NCBI RefSeq assembly: GCF_900156375.1
Contig: NZ_FTNK01000027.1
Coordinates: forward strand, 1-32,375
From: Paenibacillus macquariensis
GTDB taxonomy: Bacteria > Bacillota > Bacilli > Paenibacillales > Paenibacillaceae
DNA length: 32,375 bases
Direction of reading: 5' to 3'
Position numbers and translations under genes: made by a program. Below, one piece after another: positions 7,239 to 14,767 of the stretch (the stretch's first letter is position 1; every line of letters starts with the position of its first letter). The notes beneath the pieces were generated by a model that did not search any database, was not told the origin of the DNA, and was given only the letters and a program-made list of their open reading frames with translations.

Positions 7239-7642
7239 ATGGAAAGGTTGGATATAACGTTAAAGTGGGGAATCGCTCTATTAGGGTCAGCAGGAACCTA
7301 CCTATTAGGCGGTTGGTCTGAATTGATTTCATTTTTTCTATTGCTATTGTAATTGATTATTTAACGGGGATAGCTGCATCATTGAAAGAGGGTAACGGAC
7401 TCAGTAGTAAAGTTGGCTTTTGGGGGTTAGCTAAAAAGGGGCTCATGGTCCTTGTTTTGATATTGGCACACCGTTTAGATGTGCTATCCGCGACGGATGT
7501 CATTATGGATGGTTCAATTTATTTTTATTTAACGAATGAACTTATATCAGTTACTGAGAATTACGGGCGGCTTGGACTACCATTGCCAAATAAGATAAAA
7601 GAGATTATAGCAGTTTTAAAACAGAAGGATGGTAATCAATAA
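7239..7642 (+). pseudogene. Phage holin (toxin-secretion/phage-lysis holin family), frameshifted
   Basis: GGGGGAG precedes an ATG at 7239 that begins MERLDITLKWGIALLGSAGT and reaches a TAA after about 37 codons. One base out, the text continues smoothly as IAIVIDYLTGIAASLKEGNG, GFWGLAKKGLMVLVLILAHR and LTNELISVTENYGRLGLPLP, then ends at TAA 7642. The total of 404 bases is one short of 135 codons, so one base was lost in the T-rich segment around 7330-7350. The DYLTGIAAS, KGLMVLVLILAHRLD and ELISVTENYGRLGLPLP motifs are typical of phage_holin_4-type holins, which form membrane pores that release endolysin. It overlaps the endolysin start by one base (TAATG), a normal lysis-cassette layout. Confidence 0.8.
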
Positions 7643-8440
7643 TGCAAAATCGGAGTAAGGGAAACGCGCAGGGGATTGATGTATCACATTGGCAAGGTGT
7701 TATTGATTGGAAAAAGGTTGTTACTTCAGGAATATCATTCGTGTTTATTAAAGCTACTCAGAATAGTGTTGATAAAAAGTTCTTGGATAACGTCAAAGGT
7801 GCAAAGGCAGCTGGATTACTAGTAGGAGCATACCACTATATTGATGACTCAATAACGTCAGTAGATAAGGCAAGGATGGCGGCACAGGCATTTTTCAGGT
7901 CAATCCAAGCAGCAGGGGGAGTGAGCATTTTTGATCTTCCACCTGTCATGGATTATGAGAGTAATAAAAACAATTTGAGCAAAGCGTTGATTTCAGCCAT
8001 TGCAAAGGCATTCCTTGAAGATTCGTTTATAGGTAATTTCACAGGTCTAAATAACTACCCACTGTGGATTGCACGTTACAACGCTTCGACTGCATCCGAT
8101 AACGGTTCTGGTTGGTCGTGTTGGGAGTTTTGGCAGTACAGCGATGGCGTAGCAGGCGGGGTATTGCCAATTGGTACACGTAAGGTAAATGGTATTGCGG
8201 GACAAGTTGATCTCAATGAATTTAATGGGACAATTGTTGATCTGAAGGCAAAGTATGGCAAGCAAATTAAACCTGAAAAGGATGAGGTGAAAGTGGACCC
8301 TGAAGACGTAAATGCAATCATTGATAAGTATCTCAAGCCAGCATGGGGCGGCAGCTAAGACAGCAGCAGATAAACAGGAGATTGGTAGATTGGCTGATGA
8401 ATTGCGGATAGCTTCAGGACAACCGAAACAGAATGGATAA
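7642..8440 (+). pseudogene. GH25 muramidase endolysin with internal deletion and C-terminal frameshift
   Basis: The reading frame as it stands is 238 residues (stop at 8358). GH25 lysozyme motifs are clear: GIDVSHWQGVIDW at 11-23 (catalytic-site Asp13), FVFIKATQ, VGAYHY and PPVMDYES with Asp104/Glu106. After AKAFLE (residue 126) the sequence jumps straight to DSFIGNF. The usual strand of the type TGxxPxIYT, about 15 residues, is missing, which would damage the barrel. Near 8345-8350 four G's replace an expected three: ignoring one gives KPAWAAAKTAADKQEIGRLA and a natural end ...QPKQNG at the stop 8438-8440, so the tail is frameshifted too. It is translationally coupled to the holin. Lytic activity is doubtful. 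Confidence 0.82.
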
Positions 8441-8465
8441 GTAAATTCGCAAGCGCTTGGGAATA

Positions 8466-8500
8466 TGCCCTGCTGACTTTGGTCAGTGGGGATTTTATTT
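8466..8500 (+). terminator. Terminator of the lysis cassette
   Basis: CCCTGCTGAC and GTCAGTGGGG make a 10-bp stem with two wobbles around TTTG, then ATTTTATTT. Confidence 0.75.
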
Positions 8501-8568
8501 ACTTCTAACCTCAATATAATCTCCCTTTAAGGTTCATTCCCTAAAATATAGACAACCCTTTTTAATAC

Positions 8569-8608
8569 AAAAGGCTCTATCGGTATATTCATGGTAGAGC
8601 CTTTTTTT
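8569..8608. terminator. Strong bidirectional terminator
   Basis: AAAAGGCTCTA (8569-8579) is inverted at 8595-8605 and followed by T's; it overlaps the 3' end of the small minus-strand membrane gene. Confidence 0.8.
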
Positions 8609-8825
8609 TCGCTTTTAGTTTTTTAACAAAAATGCTGATTAATCCGTAAATACTTAATGCGATCATCACGGTTAAAGCATAGTTGGAAATGCTCTTTATA
8701 ATATTTTCGAGCGCGTAAAAATCAATTCCAGTATTGTACTGGAAGAAGTCAAGTCTTCGGTAAGTCAAATTACTAATAACATTACCTATGAGCACTGCGA
8801 CAATGGATATCCATATTTTCCTCAT
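8589..8825 (-). CDS. Small two-helix membrane protein, unknown function
   Basis: 78 residues with two hydrophobic segments (about 4-22 and 46-68) and a very basic end (KKLKAKKKALP), suggesting a small inner-membrane protein with a positively charged cytoplasmic tail. The ATG at 8825 has AAAGGAGGG 6 bases upstream, and the gene ends in a strong terminator, so it looks like a real single-gene unit. I do not recognise a family. It lies between the phage lysis remnant and the YjcZ peptide; no functional link is evident. Confidence 0.7.
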   Translation of the reverse strand: MRKIWISIVAVLIGNVISNLTYRRLDFFQYNTGIDFYALENIIKSISNYALTVMIALSIYGLISIFVKKLKAKKKALP

Positions 8826-9210
8826 GATGCCCTCCTTTGATTATAAAAATCTATGTTAGAAATATTTTCGAACGAACCGAAACGGGTCATTTAACGTGCT
8901 ATCATAAACTTTTATATTGTGGAAAGTTAACACATAGAATTAAACAAATACCCACTCAACCGGACGCGGAGACGCTTAGCTGAATGGGTATTATGAGGGG
9001 GAGATGCCCCTCAATTGCATAGTAGCACATATTAAATATTTTAACATGAAACATTTCCCAATAGTGAAAGTCATATCTACTAGCCTAATTGCTCGGTGGG
9101 GTATTTTTATTTGGGTAAGGAAACTTTTCCTTAGCAACAAATCACCATAGGGCATGATCCAAGGCTGAATCTTCCTTGCCAATAAATCCAATCTCCATTT
9201 AATATTTATC
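8826..9210. other. Intergenic stretch, no supported gene
   Basis: It contains a hairpin around 8950-8985 (CCCA...TGGG arms) and nothing recognisable as coding. A 66-codon frame on the minus strand (8991-9191) has no ribosome site and is judged spurious. Confidence 0.4.
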
Positions 9211-9219
9211 CATATAGTA
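9211..9219 (+). promoter_or_regulatory. SigK-like -10 element upstream of the YjcZ peptide
   Basis: CATATAGTA matches the CATAnnnTA -10 pattern of late mother-cell promoters, 31 bases before the ATG. No clear -35 AC element is placed, so this is tentative. Confidence 0.35.
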
Positions 9220-9250
9220 AGGTGTATTCTAAGTGAAAGGAGGAACTACT

Positions 9251-9403
9251 ATGAGTGAAGTTGTTGGAGGAATCGGCGAAGGCTACGGTCTTGTTGGTGG
9301 AATTGGCGAAGGTTACGGTCGTATTGGTGGATTTGGCAGTATGGGGGCGATATTAGTATTGTTCATTTTGCTTGTTATAATCTCGAAAGCGTTCTGTATC
9401 TAA
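9251..9403 (+). CDS. YjcZ-family tiny sporulation membrane peptide (paralogue 1)
   Basis: A 50-residue peptide with an AAAGGAGG site 7 bases upstream. The N-terminal half is a Gly-rich direct repeat (VVGGIGEGYG, LVGGIGEGYG, RIGGFG); the C-terminal half is one transmembrane segment, GAILVLFILLVIISKAFCI. This Gly-rich head plus single helix is the pattern of the YjcZ/SscA tiny transmembrane peptides of Bacilli, associated with spores or sporulation. The helix is nearly the same as that of the peptide at 14768-14884. No heterocyclisable Ser/Cys cluster occurs in this head. It is monocistronic. Function in the spore is inferred from the family only. Confidence 0.75.
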   Translation: MSEVVGGIGEGYGLVGGIGEGYGRIGGFGSMGAILVLFILLVIISKAFCI

Positions 9404-9509
9404 ATTAATACGCAGCAAATAGTAGTAATTAACAGATTGTCCCAAATGCATTATATTAGTCGTAACATATACGGAAGCATCGTTATGCAATCCGAAAGCA
9501 TCGGTAAGA

Positions 9510-9545
9510 TGCCCCGCTGACCTTAATTGGCCGGCGGGGTATTTT
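9510..9545 (+). terminator. Terminator downstream of the YjcZ peptide
   Basis: CCCCGC (9512-9517) and GCGGGG (9534-9539), extended by weaker pairs, then TATTTTA. It resembles the hairpin after the endolysin. Confidence 0.6.
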
Positions 9546-9554
9546 ATGTTTGTG

Positions 9555-9571
9555 ATTAAGCTAACGGGCAG
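9555..9571 (+). repeat. Intergenic repeat half-copy (type B)
   Basis: ATTAAGCTAACGGGCAG, sharing CTAACGGG with the hairpin family; the right arm is reduced to GTTAA. Confidence 0.5.
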
Positions 9572-9618
9572 GTTAAAATAACAAATGATTCAATTTATGG
9601 TAATATAGCAATGATGAA

Positions 9619-9888
9619 ATGGAGGGAATTTCAATAATAATTAAACCAGCTAAAAAACGTAATCTTATCTTTCTGACTTTGGAAATCATCACAGCACTGT
9701 TTGTTATTTTCTATCTATATTTTTCATTTAAAGGTGATTTTGAGATTAATTTTGTTGTTTTCTTTCTTTTAATGTCCTTATTCTCATTAATAAGAACGTT
9801 TGAAACAAGAGCCAAAAGCAATTTGATAGTCTTTTCGATATATGTAGTAGCGGCGATTATCATTTTCTTAATTGGGACAGCTTCTTGA
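9619..9888 (+). CDS. Small three-helix membrane protein, start uncertain
   Basis: Up to 89 residues with three hydrophobic segments (about 17-35, 44-60 and 68-86) and the basic leader KPAKKRN. I recognise no family. The ATG at 9619 has no ribosome site, and the only good one (GGAGGG, 9620-9625) lies just inside it. That site is placed to drive initiation at about 9631-9637, where the codons read ATA, ATA, ATT. Either an ancestral ATG has been lost to ATA, or a non-standard start is used. The gene may therefore be weakly expressed or dying. Monocistronic. Confidence 0.5.
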   Translation: MEGISIIIKPAKKRNLIFLTLEIITALFVIFYLYFSFKGDFEINFVVFFLLMSLFSLIRTFETRAKSNLIVFSIYVVAAIIIFLIGTAS

Positions 9889-9927
9889 ATTATCTCTCCA
9901 ATGTAAGCATTTATTGATGATAGGTTG

Positions 9928-9954
9928 TTAAGCTAACGGGACACGATAGTTGAA
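9928..9954 (+). repeat. Hairpin repeat, type A, copy 5
   Basis: TTAAGCTA and TAGTTGAA enclose ACGGGACACGA. A terminator hairpin follows 12 bases later, as it does in copy 2. Confidence 0.7.
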
Positions 9955-9966
9955 TAACATACAATG

Positions 9967-9998
9967 AAGAGCAGGTGCTACGTAGCTGCTCTTTTTTA
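9967..9998 (+). terminator. Terminator hairpin next to repeat copy 5
   Basis: AAGAGCAG and CTGCTCTT pair over 8 bp, followed by TTTTATT. Confidence 0.7.
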
Positions 9999-10062
9999 TT
10001 AAGCTCCCATGAAAATTAAATCTGCAGTTACTGTAAAAAGGCAAAAGTAAATAAGACGCAGT

Positions 10063-10530
10063 TCATTCATTTTTTGTGAAGGTCACAGCATCCAAAAAAG
10101 GAATATTGTTTCCTGAGGGAGGAGCTTCTGCCGTCCAGTTGAAGCTTACGGACTGGCGGTAGGTGGGTACCACCCATCTGCCCGAAGGATACATAGCAAC
10201 TTTACTTGTTTCGAACATCTGGGATTGTCGCATGCCTGCCTGCTGTACGGCGGAAGGAGATGGAGCGGCATTATTGGTAACAAACAGGTTATACATTCGT
10301 TTTAAGCCCTTCACTACTTTTGGGTCGCTAAAATTCGCTTTTCCGTCCTTAAATCAAGCACCGCCTTCGTTGCCTGCAAAAACACTCCATGTTCCCCACC
10401 ACGCTTCGAGACCGATTCCATATTGAGTCGTTTTTCCATCCTTCACAACGGTTAATTTTTTCGCAATCTCCATAAATTCGTCCATGGTCCAACTGCTTGT
10501 TGGAACCGGAATGTTAACTGCCTTAAACAT
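10063..10530 (-). pseudogene. Sugar ABC transporter substrate-binding protein, internal fragment with stop
   Basis: The minus-strand frame from 10530 reads MFKAVNIPVPTSSWTMDEFM, KKLTVVKDGKTTQYGIGLEA and WWGTWSVFAGNEGGA, then an in-frame TGA at 10354-10356 where Trp is expected. It continues as FKDGKANFSDPKVVKGLKRM and ETSKVAMYPSGRWVVPTYRQ to a stop at 10063. SWTMDEF, DGKTTQYGIG and the AM(Y)PSGRW segment are typical of extracellular sugar-binding lipoproteins. Both the signal/lipobox end and the C-terminus are missing. The 5' break coincides with the start of an unrelated SDR fragment. Not functional. Confidence 0.8.
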
Positions 10531-10779
10531 ATGCCAGGCTCAACTCTAACCGAAGGTGTAGAGACTATGTTAAATAGTCTTTATCCGAACGAAAACTTAA
10601 CAATGGATAAGGCCGAAAAGCGATTCATGAAAGAGAACCGTCCTACTTCTATAATAGAACGATTCATGCGCCCAGAAGAAATTGCACATTTTGTGACGTT
10701 CTTAAGTAGTCCACTTTCCTCAGCTATTAATGGCTCTGCATTGAGAATAGATGGTGGATTAGTACGTAGTCTGTTCTAA
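10531..10779 (+). pseudogene. SDR oxidoreductase, C-terminal fragment
   Basis: 82 codons: PGSTLTEGVETMLNSLYP, ERFMRPEEIAHFVTFLSSPL, INGSALRIDGGLVRSLF. This is the classical SDR C-terminus (PG..T, the R-F-xx-P-E-E-I-A helix, and the N/TGSxLRIDGG end). The Rossmann TGxxxGxG, NNAG and YxxxK motifs are absent, so the first two thirds were lost at about 10530. The ATG is an internal Met preceding PGST, with no ribosome site. Confidence 0.85.
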
Positions 10780-10786
10780 AATAAAA

Positions 10787-10814
10787 AAGTCTACAAGTAA
10801 TGTAGACTTATTCG
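10787..10814. terminator. Hairpin after the SDR fragment
   Basis: AAGTCTACA and TGTAGACTT (9 bp, loop AGTAA). The T tract is better on the minus strand, so it could be bidirectional. Confidence 0.6.
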
Positions 10815-11182
10815 TTATTTATCCATCATGGAGGCGTTATATCAGTAAAGCGGAAACGGTTTAGGCTATAAAGATGACTTAGAGCGCTACAAAAAAAGAG
10901 TAAGCGCCCAGATCTGATGAGCTAATTGAATTAAACGGAAATTATATATGTGGAAAGAAGAAATTGTCAATTTACACCGTTGCCGCTGGATAAATGCAAC
11001 AGTAGAGGGACGCCACAATCATATTAAAGCTTATAAGCATTCGATTGTCTGACGAGAAAGGCATAGAAAAACAGCATGCGACATATCTTTAATATGAATT
11101 TTGTCGTTTGTGAGAATCAGGGCTTTGACCAGCTTGAATAGTTCATTTAAGCTTCACAAAGTTGGGGAAGGAGTTGTGTAAG
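10815..11182. other. Gene-poor stretch upstream of the TOMM-type pair
   Basis: Apart from the transposase-like remnant at 10948-11052, I see no gene. A stop codon at 11135-11137 closes the frame of the ThiF-like gene, so its missing N-terminus is not encoded just upstream. No convincing promoter was found. Confidence 0.4.
10948..11052 (+). pseudogene. Possible transposase remnant
   Basis: A 34-codon frame translating to NLHRCRWINATVEGRHNHIK followed by AYKHSIV and a stop. The W-x-N-A-x-V-E-G-R-H-N-x-I-K pattern resembles the C-terminal catalytic Glu region of a DDE transposase. I cannot assign the IS family, and no terminal inverted repeats were found. Confidence 0.35.
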
Positions 11183-12724
11183 ATGTTTCTTCAGGAGGAA
11201 GGTGCGCTTGCGGTCGGTTCCGGCCGAATCTTGCTCTCACTTGCTGAATCGTGGTATGAATCCGGTTTGTCCAAACTCACGGTTTATGTAACAAACAAGG
11301 AACCAACAGACACGGGAAAACTCACGGAACTTTGCGAACAAACTCTAGGCAGTGAGACCGAGACCACGTTAAAAATTATTGCTGCAGCAGGTGATGAGGA
11401 GTTGGATTGGAGGGCGATCGTTAGGCCTTTTCAATTTATTTTGTATGTTTCGGAGCATGGAGAATTAGAGGAGCTTCGGAGTGTTCAGCATGCTTGTATA
11501 GCAGAAAGGAAACAGATGCTCCCTGCCATCGCGATAAGAGGAATGGGAATGGCAGGCCCGCTACTGCATTCTGACGGGGACGGACTCTGGGAGTCAGCAT
11601 GGATGAGAATTCATTCGTCCGTCTTTCCCGAGGAACAAACGCCGGAGGTCTTCTCCACTGCGGCCGCTGGCATCTTATCGAATCTTATTGTTCATGAATG
11701 GCATAAAGCGATTACGGGTGAACATGAATTGGACTATAGAAATCAATGCTTTTTACTTGACCCTGTCACGTTAACTGGAAGCTGGCATTCTATTCTATCT
11801 CATCCTTTAGTATCCGGGTATGACGCGGCCCGTCCGGTAAAAAATATTGAGCTTAGCCTAAGAACAAATCATGAGCAGGTAAGCCCGGAGGTATGGTTTA
11901 CTGCGTTCAACCAACTGACTTCGAGGGTATCAGGCATTTTTCATGCATGGGAAGAGGCGGACTTAATCCAGCTTCCGCTGGCACAGTGTCTTGTTCAGCC
12001 TGCTGACCCCTTGTCACAAGAACCTGTACATCTTTTGCCAACCATTGTCAGAAGTGGACTAACGCATGTAGAGGCTCGGCGAGAGTCGGGATTGGCAGGG
12101 CTAGAAGCCTGTGTGGCCCGCATAATCCCGCTGCTGTTTGCTGGCTTACCTCCATATCAGCAGGAAGGAATCAGCATTGGAGTAGGGTGCGATATAACTG
12201 AAGCCGTTGGGCGAGGGGTGAGGGCTTGTTTAACTAAAGAGTTAGGCAAGCGGATTTTGTCTGATGAGCCGACTGTTGTTCAGCGTATAGCATGCCCGCA
12301 AATCGAAGACGTCCGTTGCCTGTATTATTTACAAGCGTTAACCATCCTAGAGGGGAAATCTCTTATAGCAGTAGGTGAGCCGTTGCTCGGTTTTCCAACA
12401 GTGTGGGTATATTCGGATTCCTCGTGGTATGGCAGCGTAGATCTTAGTCTCACACTTGCACTTCGCCAATCCCTGCAGAAGGCGTTGAGTAAGACCGAGC
12501 CTACTTCGGTTTCTCCTGTCCTTTGGAAGGATCATGAAGTGCAAGACATTACAATTTCCGATGGCGATCCTCTCAGCTATAGCTCTTTGCTGTTATCAGC
12601 CATTGAGACTCTGAAGCAGTGCCATAAGCGTCTTGAGGTGTTTGAACTGCCCAGCGAATCTTTGTGGGGCAAAGGGCCGTTTATAGCACATGGAGTAGTT
12701 ATCGGAGAGGAGGAATCCCTTTGA
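11183..12724 (+). CDS. ThiF-like TOMM/thiazole bacteriocin maturation protein, apparently N-truncated
   Basis: About 513 residues resembling the 'putative thiazole-containing bacteriocin maturation' ThiF-like proteins of heterocycloanthracin-type clusters in Bacilli. The start is put at ATG 11183 because AAGGAG lies 9 bases upstream; the longer frame begins with a TTG inside that region. The protein begins almost at once with ALAVGSGRILLSLAESWYES, the Rossmann Gly motif that in family members follows an N-terminal region of roughly 110-130 residues containing a winged-helix leader-binding element. That region is absent here and is not encoded upstream. The rest (domain of about 80-513) runs uninterrupted. 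Its stop overlaps the TTG start of the YcaO fusion (TTGA), so the two are translationally coupled. Family call by pattern; the truncation needs an alignment. Confidence 0.68.
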   Translation: MFLQEEGALAVGSGRILLSLAESWYESGLSKLTVYVTNKEPTDTGKLTELCEQTLGSETETTLKIIAAAGDEELDWRAIVRPFQFILYVSEHGELEELRSVQHACIAERKQMLPAIAIRGMGMAGPLLHSDGDGLWESAWMRIHSSVFPEEQTPEVFSTAAAGILSNLIVHEWHKAITGEHELDYRNQCFLLDPVTLTGSWHSILSHPLVSGYDAARPVKNIELSLRTNHEQVSPEVWFTAFNQLTSRVSGIFHAWEEADLIQLPLAQCLVQPADPLSQEPVHLLPTIVRSGLTHVEARRESGLAGLEACVARIIPLLFAGLPPYQQEGISIGVGCDITEAVGRGVRACLTKELGKRILSDEPTVVQRIACPQIEDVRCLYYLQALTILEGKSLIAVGEPLLGFPTVWVYSDSSWYGSVDLSLTLALRQSLQKALSKTEPTSVSPVLWKDHEVQDITISDGDPLSYSSLLLSAIETLKQCHKRLEVFELPSESLWGKGPFIAHGVVIGEEESL

Positions 12725-14655
12725 ATACTGTCGCTATTATTGGGGAGGGTTTGCTTGCCGACACTGTGTGTAAGCGTCTGTCTGGGCTCGTGATTGTCCG
12801 AAGAAAGGACTTCAGTGAAGATATACCCGCTGTAGACTTGGTATTGGTGCTGCAGGAAGAGGATGCCTCCTCCTATTATTTTGAAGCTGAACAGATGCTG
12901 CGACCGCGTGGCATTCCTTGGTTGCGTGCATATGTATCCTTGGGAGAAGGAATCTTAGGGCCGCTGATTATTCCGGGAACGACTGGATGCTTCCAATGTG
13001 CAGAAACACGGTTATCTTTGGCAGGGAGCAATACTAAAGAAGTCAAGGATATGCTTATGAAGCTCGTGTCTGATGATTATGTTCCCTCTTATACTGCTGC
13101 AATATCTCAAGCGGGAGCTAGTTACATGGCGCATATTATTTCAGCCGAAACGGATAAGGTGCTGCGGGGTGACAGAGCGAATACGGAAGAACATCTCTAT
13201 TTGATCAACTTGAGTAATTTGAGCAGTACAATCCATCATGTTCTACCAATTGGGACTTGCTCGGTTTGCGGGGAATTGCGTGATGATTCTGCGGAAATAG
13301 CGGAGATATCACTACAGAAGTGCCTAAAACTGAGCAACAGCTACCGTAGCCGTTCGATGAATGATTTGAAGAAGGTTCTGCTCAGAGATTATTGGGACAG
13401 TCGTACCGGAATCTTTAATGATAAGAAGTGGGGGCTTTCCTCAGTCTTTGCCAGTGCCGCTATAAATCTTCCTTTAGGCCTTTACGATGAGATCACGGGG
13501 GGGCATTCACACTCATATGTGGATAGCGAGCTCGCGGGGATATTAGAAGGGCTGGAGCGTTATTGTGGCGTAACTCCACGTGGCAAAAGAACGATCGTAC
13601 AGGGCAGCTATTCTCAGCTTAAGGCTACTGCGCTGGATCCGTCTACGGTAGGGTTTCATGCGGAAGAGCAACTCGAACAACCTGATTTTCCCTTCATCCC
13701 ATATGATCCTGATTCTCCAATGGAATGGGTCTGGGGATATTCGTTTTTAGAGGCACGTCCGATTCTAGTTCCCAATCTGCTGGCTTATTACAGTATGGTC
13801 GATGTAGGGGGCTTTGTATATGAAATCTCCAACGGGTGCGCGGTAGGAGGAAGCTTAGAGGAGGCCATCTTGTACGGGATTTTCGAGGTGGTTGAGAGAG
13901 ATTCCTTTCTATTGACCTGGTATGCAAGACTACAGGTTCCGCGGCTTGACATTAGTTCATCGGGAGATTCGGAGCTGATCCTGATGATCCAACGTTTAAG
14001 AGCGGTTACTGGTTATGAAGTGAGCTTATACAATACCACGATGGAAAACGGAATTCCGAGCATATGGGCACTGGCAAAAGGAGGGGCCGAACACAGTGTG
14101 AACCTCATATGTGCTGCTGGAGCTCATCTCGATCCGATTCGGGCGGCCAAGAGCGCCATCCATGAGCTGGCCGGCATGATCCCGACGGTTGAAAGGAGAT
14201 CGAAGGAACGAAGGCTAGAAGCCGAAGCTATGCTTGATGACTCGTTCCTTGTGCAGGAAATGGAAGATCACTCCTTGCTCTATAGCTTGCCACAGGCAGA
14301 GGAACGGCTTAACTTCTTATTAGACGAACGGAACCCAGTCCGTACTTTTGCTGAAGAGTTTCATTCACTGCCGTGGCAAGAAGATTTAACAGAGGATTTA
14401 AAACACATTCTTCGAGTTTTCCACAGTCTTCAGATGGATGTCATTGTAGTTGACCAGTCATCAAGTGAGACACTCCGCAACGGACTGCGTTGTGTGAAGG
14501 TGCTCATCCCGGGAATGTTACCCATGACATTCGGACATCATCTTACCCGGCTCACAGGCCTGAATAGGGTACTGGATGTACCGATGAAGCTAGGTTACGC
14601 AAATCACAGGCTGACTCGGCAGGAGCTTAATCCTTATCCGCATCCATTTCCGTAG
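12721..14655 (+). CDS. E1-like/YcaO fusion cyclodehydratase (TOMM azoline synthesis)
   Basis: 644 residues from TTG 12721, chosen because GGAGAGGAGG lies 7 bases upstream. The N-terminal 200-odd residues form the leader-binding/E1-like part, with two zinc CxxC pairs (TGCFQCAETRL and TCSVCGELRD). The remainder is a YcaO domain with ATP-binding signatures DSELAGILEGLERYCG and EEAILYGIFEVVERDSFLLTW, and it ends NPYPHPFP, giving the PxPxP C-terminus needed by azoline-forming YcaO enzymes. YcaO proteins phosphorylate the peptide backbone to cyclise Cys, Ser or Thr into thiazoline or oxazoline rings. No flavin dehydrogenase, protease or exporter is seen nearby, so the cluster is minimal. All key motifs look intact. 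Confidence 0.85.
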   Translation: MNTVAIIGEGLLADTVCKRLSGLVIVRRKDFSEDIPAVDLVLVLQEEDASSYYFEAEQMLRPRGIPWLRAYVSLGEGILGPLIIPGTTGCFQCAETRLSLAGSNTKEVKDMLMKLVSDDYVPSYTAAISQAGASYMAHIISAETDKVLRGDRANTEEHLYLINLSNLSSTIHHVLPIGTCSVCGELRDDSAEIAEISLQKCLKLSNSYRSRSMNDLKKVLLRDYWDSRTGIFNDKKWGLSSVFASAAINLPLGLYDEITGGHSHSYVDSELAGILEGLERYCGVTPRGKRTIVQGSYSQLKATALDPSTVGFHAEEQLEQPDFPFIPYDPDSPMEWVWGYSFLEARPILVPNLLAYYSMVDVGGFVYEISNGCAVGGSLEEAILYGIFEVVERDSFLLTWYARLQVPRLDISSSGDSELILMIQRLRAVTGYEVSLYNTTMENGIPSIWALAKGGAEHSVNLICAAGAHLDPIRAAKSAIHELAGMIPTVERRSKERRLEAEAMLDDSFLVQEMEDHSLLYSLPQAEERLNFLLDERNPVRTFAEEFHSLPWQEDLTEDLKHILRVFHSLQMDVIVVDQSSSETLRNGLRCVKVLIPGMLPMTFGHHLTRLTGLNRVLDVPMKLGYANHRLTRQELNPYPHPFP

Positions 14656-14727
14656 ACAAGGACAATATTCTTAAGGTATTCGCCGATTTTTTTTATAAAA
14701 GAGTCGAATCCACAAGTCGTTTTCATT

Positions 14728-14735
14728 CATACAAT
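14728..14735 (+). promoter_or_regulatory. SigE-like -10 element in front of the second YjcZ-like peptide
   Basis: CATACAAT is an exact match to the SigE-type -10 pattern, 32 bases before the ATG, almost the same distance as the sporulation-like element before the 9251 gene. The -35 is not clear. It would give this peptide its own promoter apart from the YcaO gene. Confidence 0.4.
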
Positions 14736-14767
14736 TTAGAATGAACGGCGAAGGGAGGAATATCGCG

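Noticed and set aside
8991..9191. 66-codon minus-strand frame
   Set aside because: No ribosome site and no protein-like pattern; likely chance.
10163..10426. 87-codon plus-strand frame
   Set aside because: It is antisense to the sugar-binding-protein fragment, whose translation is clearly recognisable on the minus strand.
10815..11182. Search for a Cys-repeat bacteriocin precursor before the TOMM-type genes
   Set aside because: No small frame with Cys-rich repeats and a ribosome site was found there or at 14885-15560.
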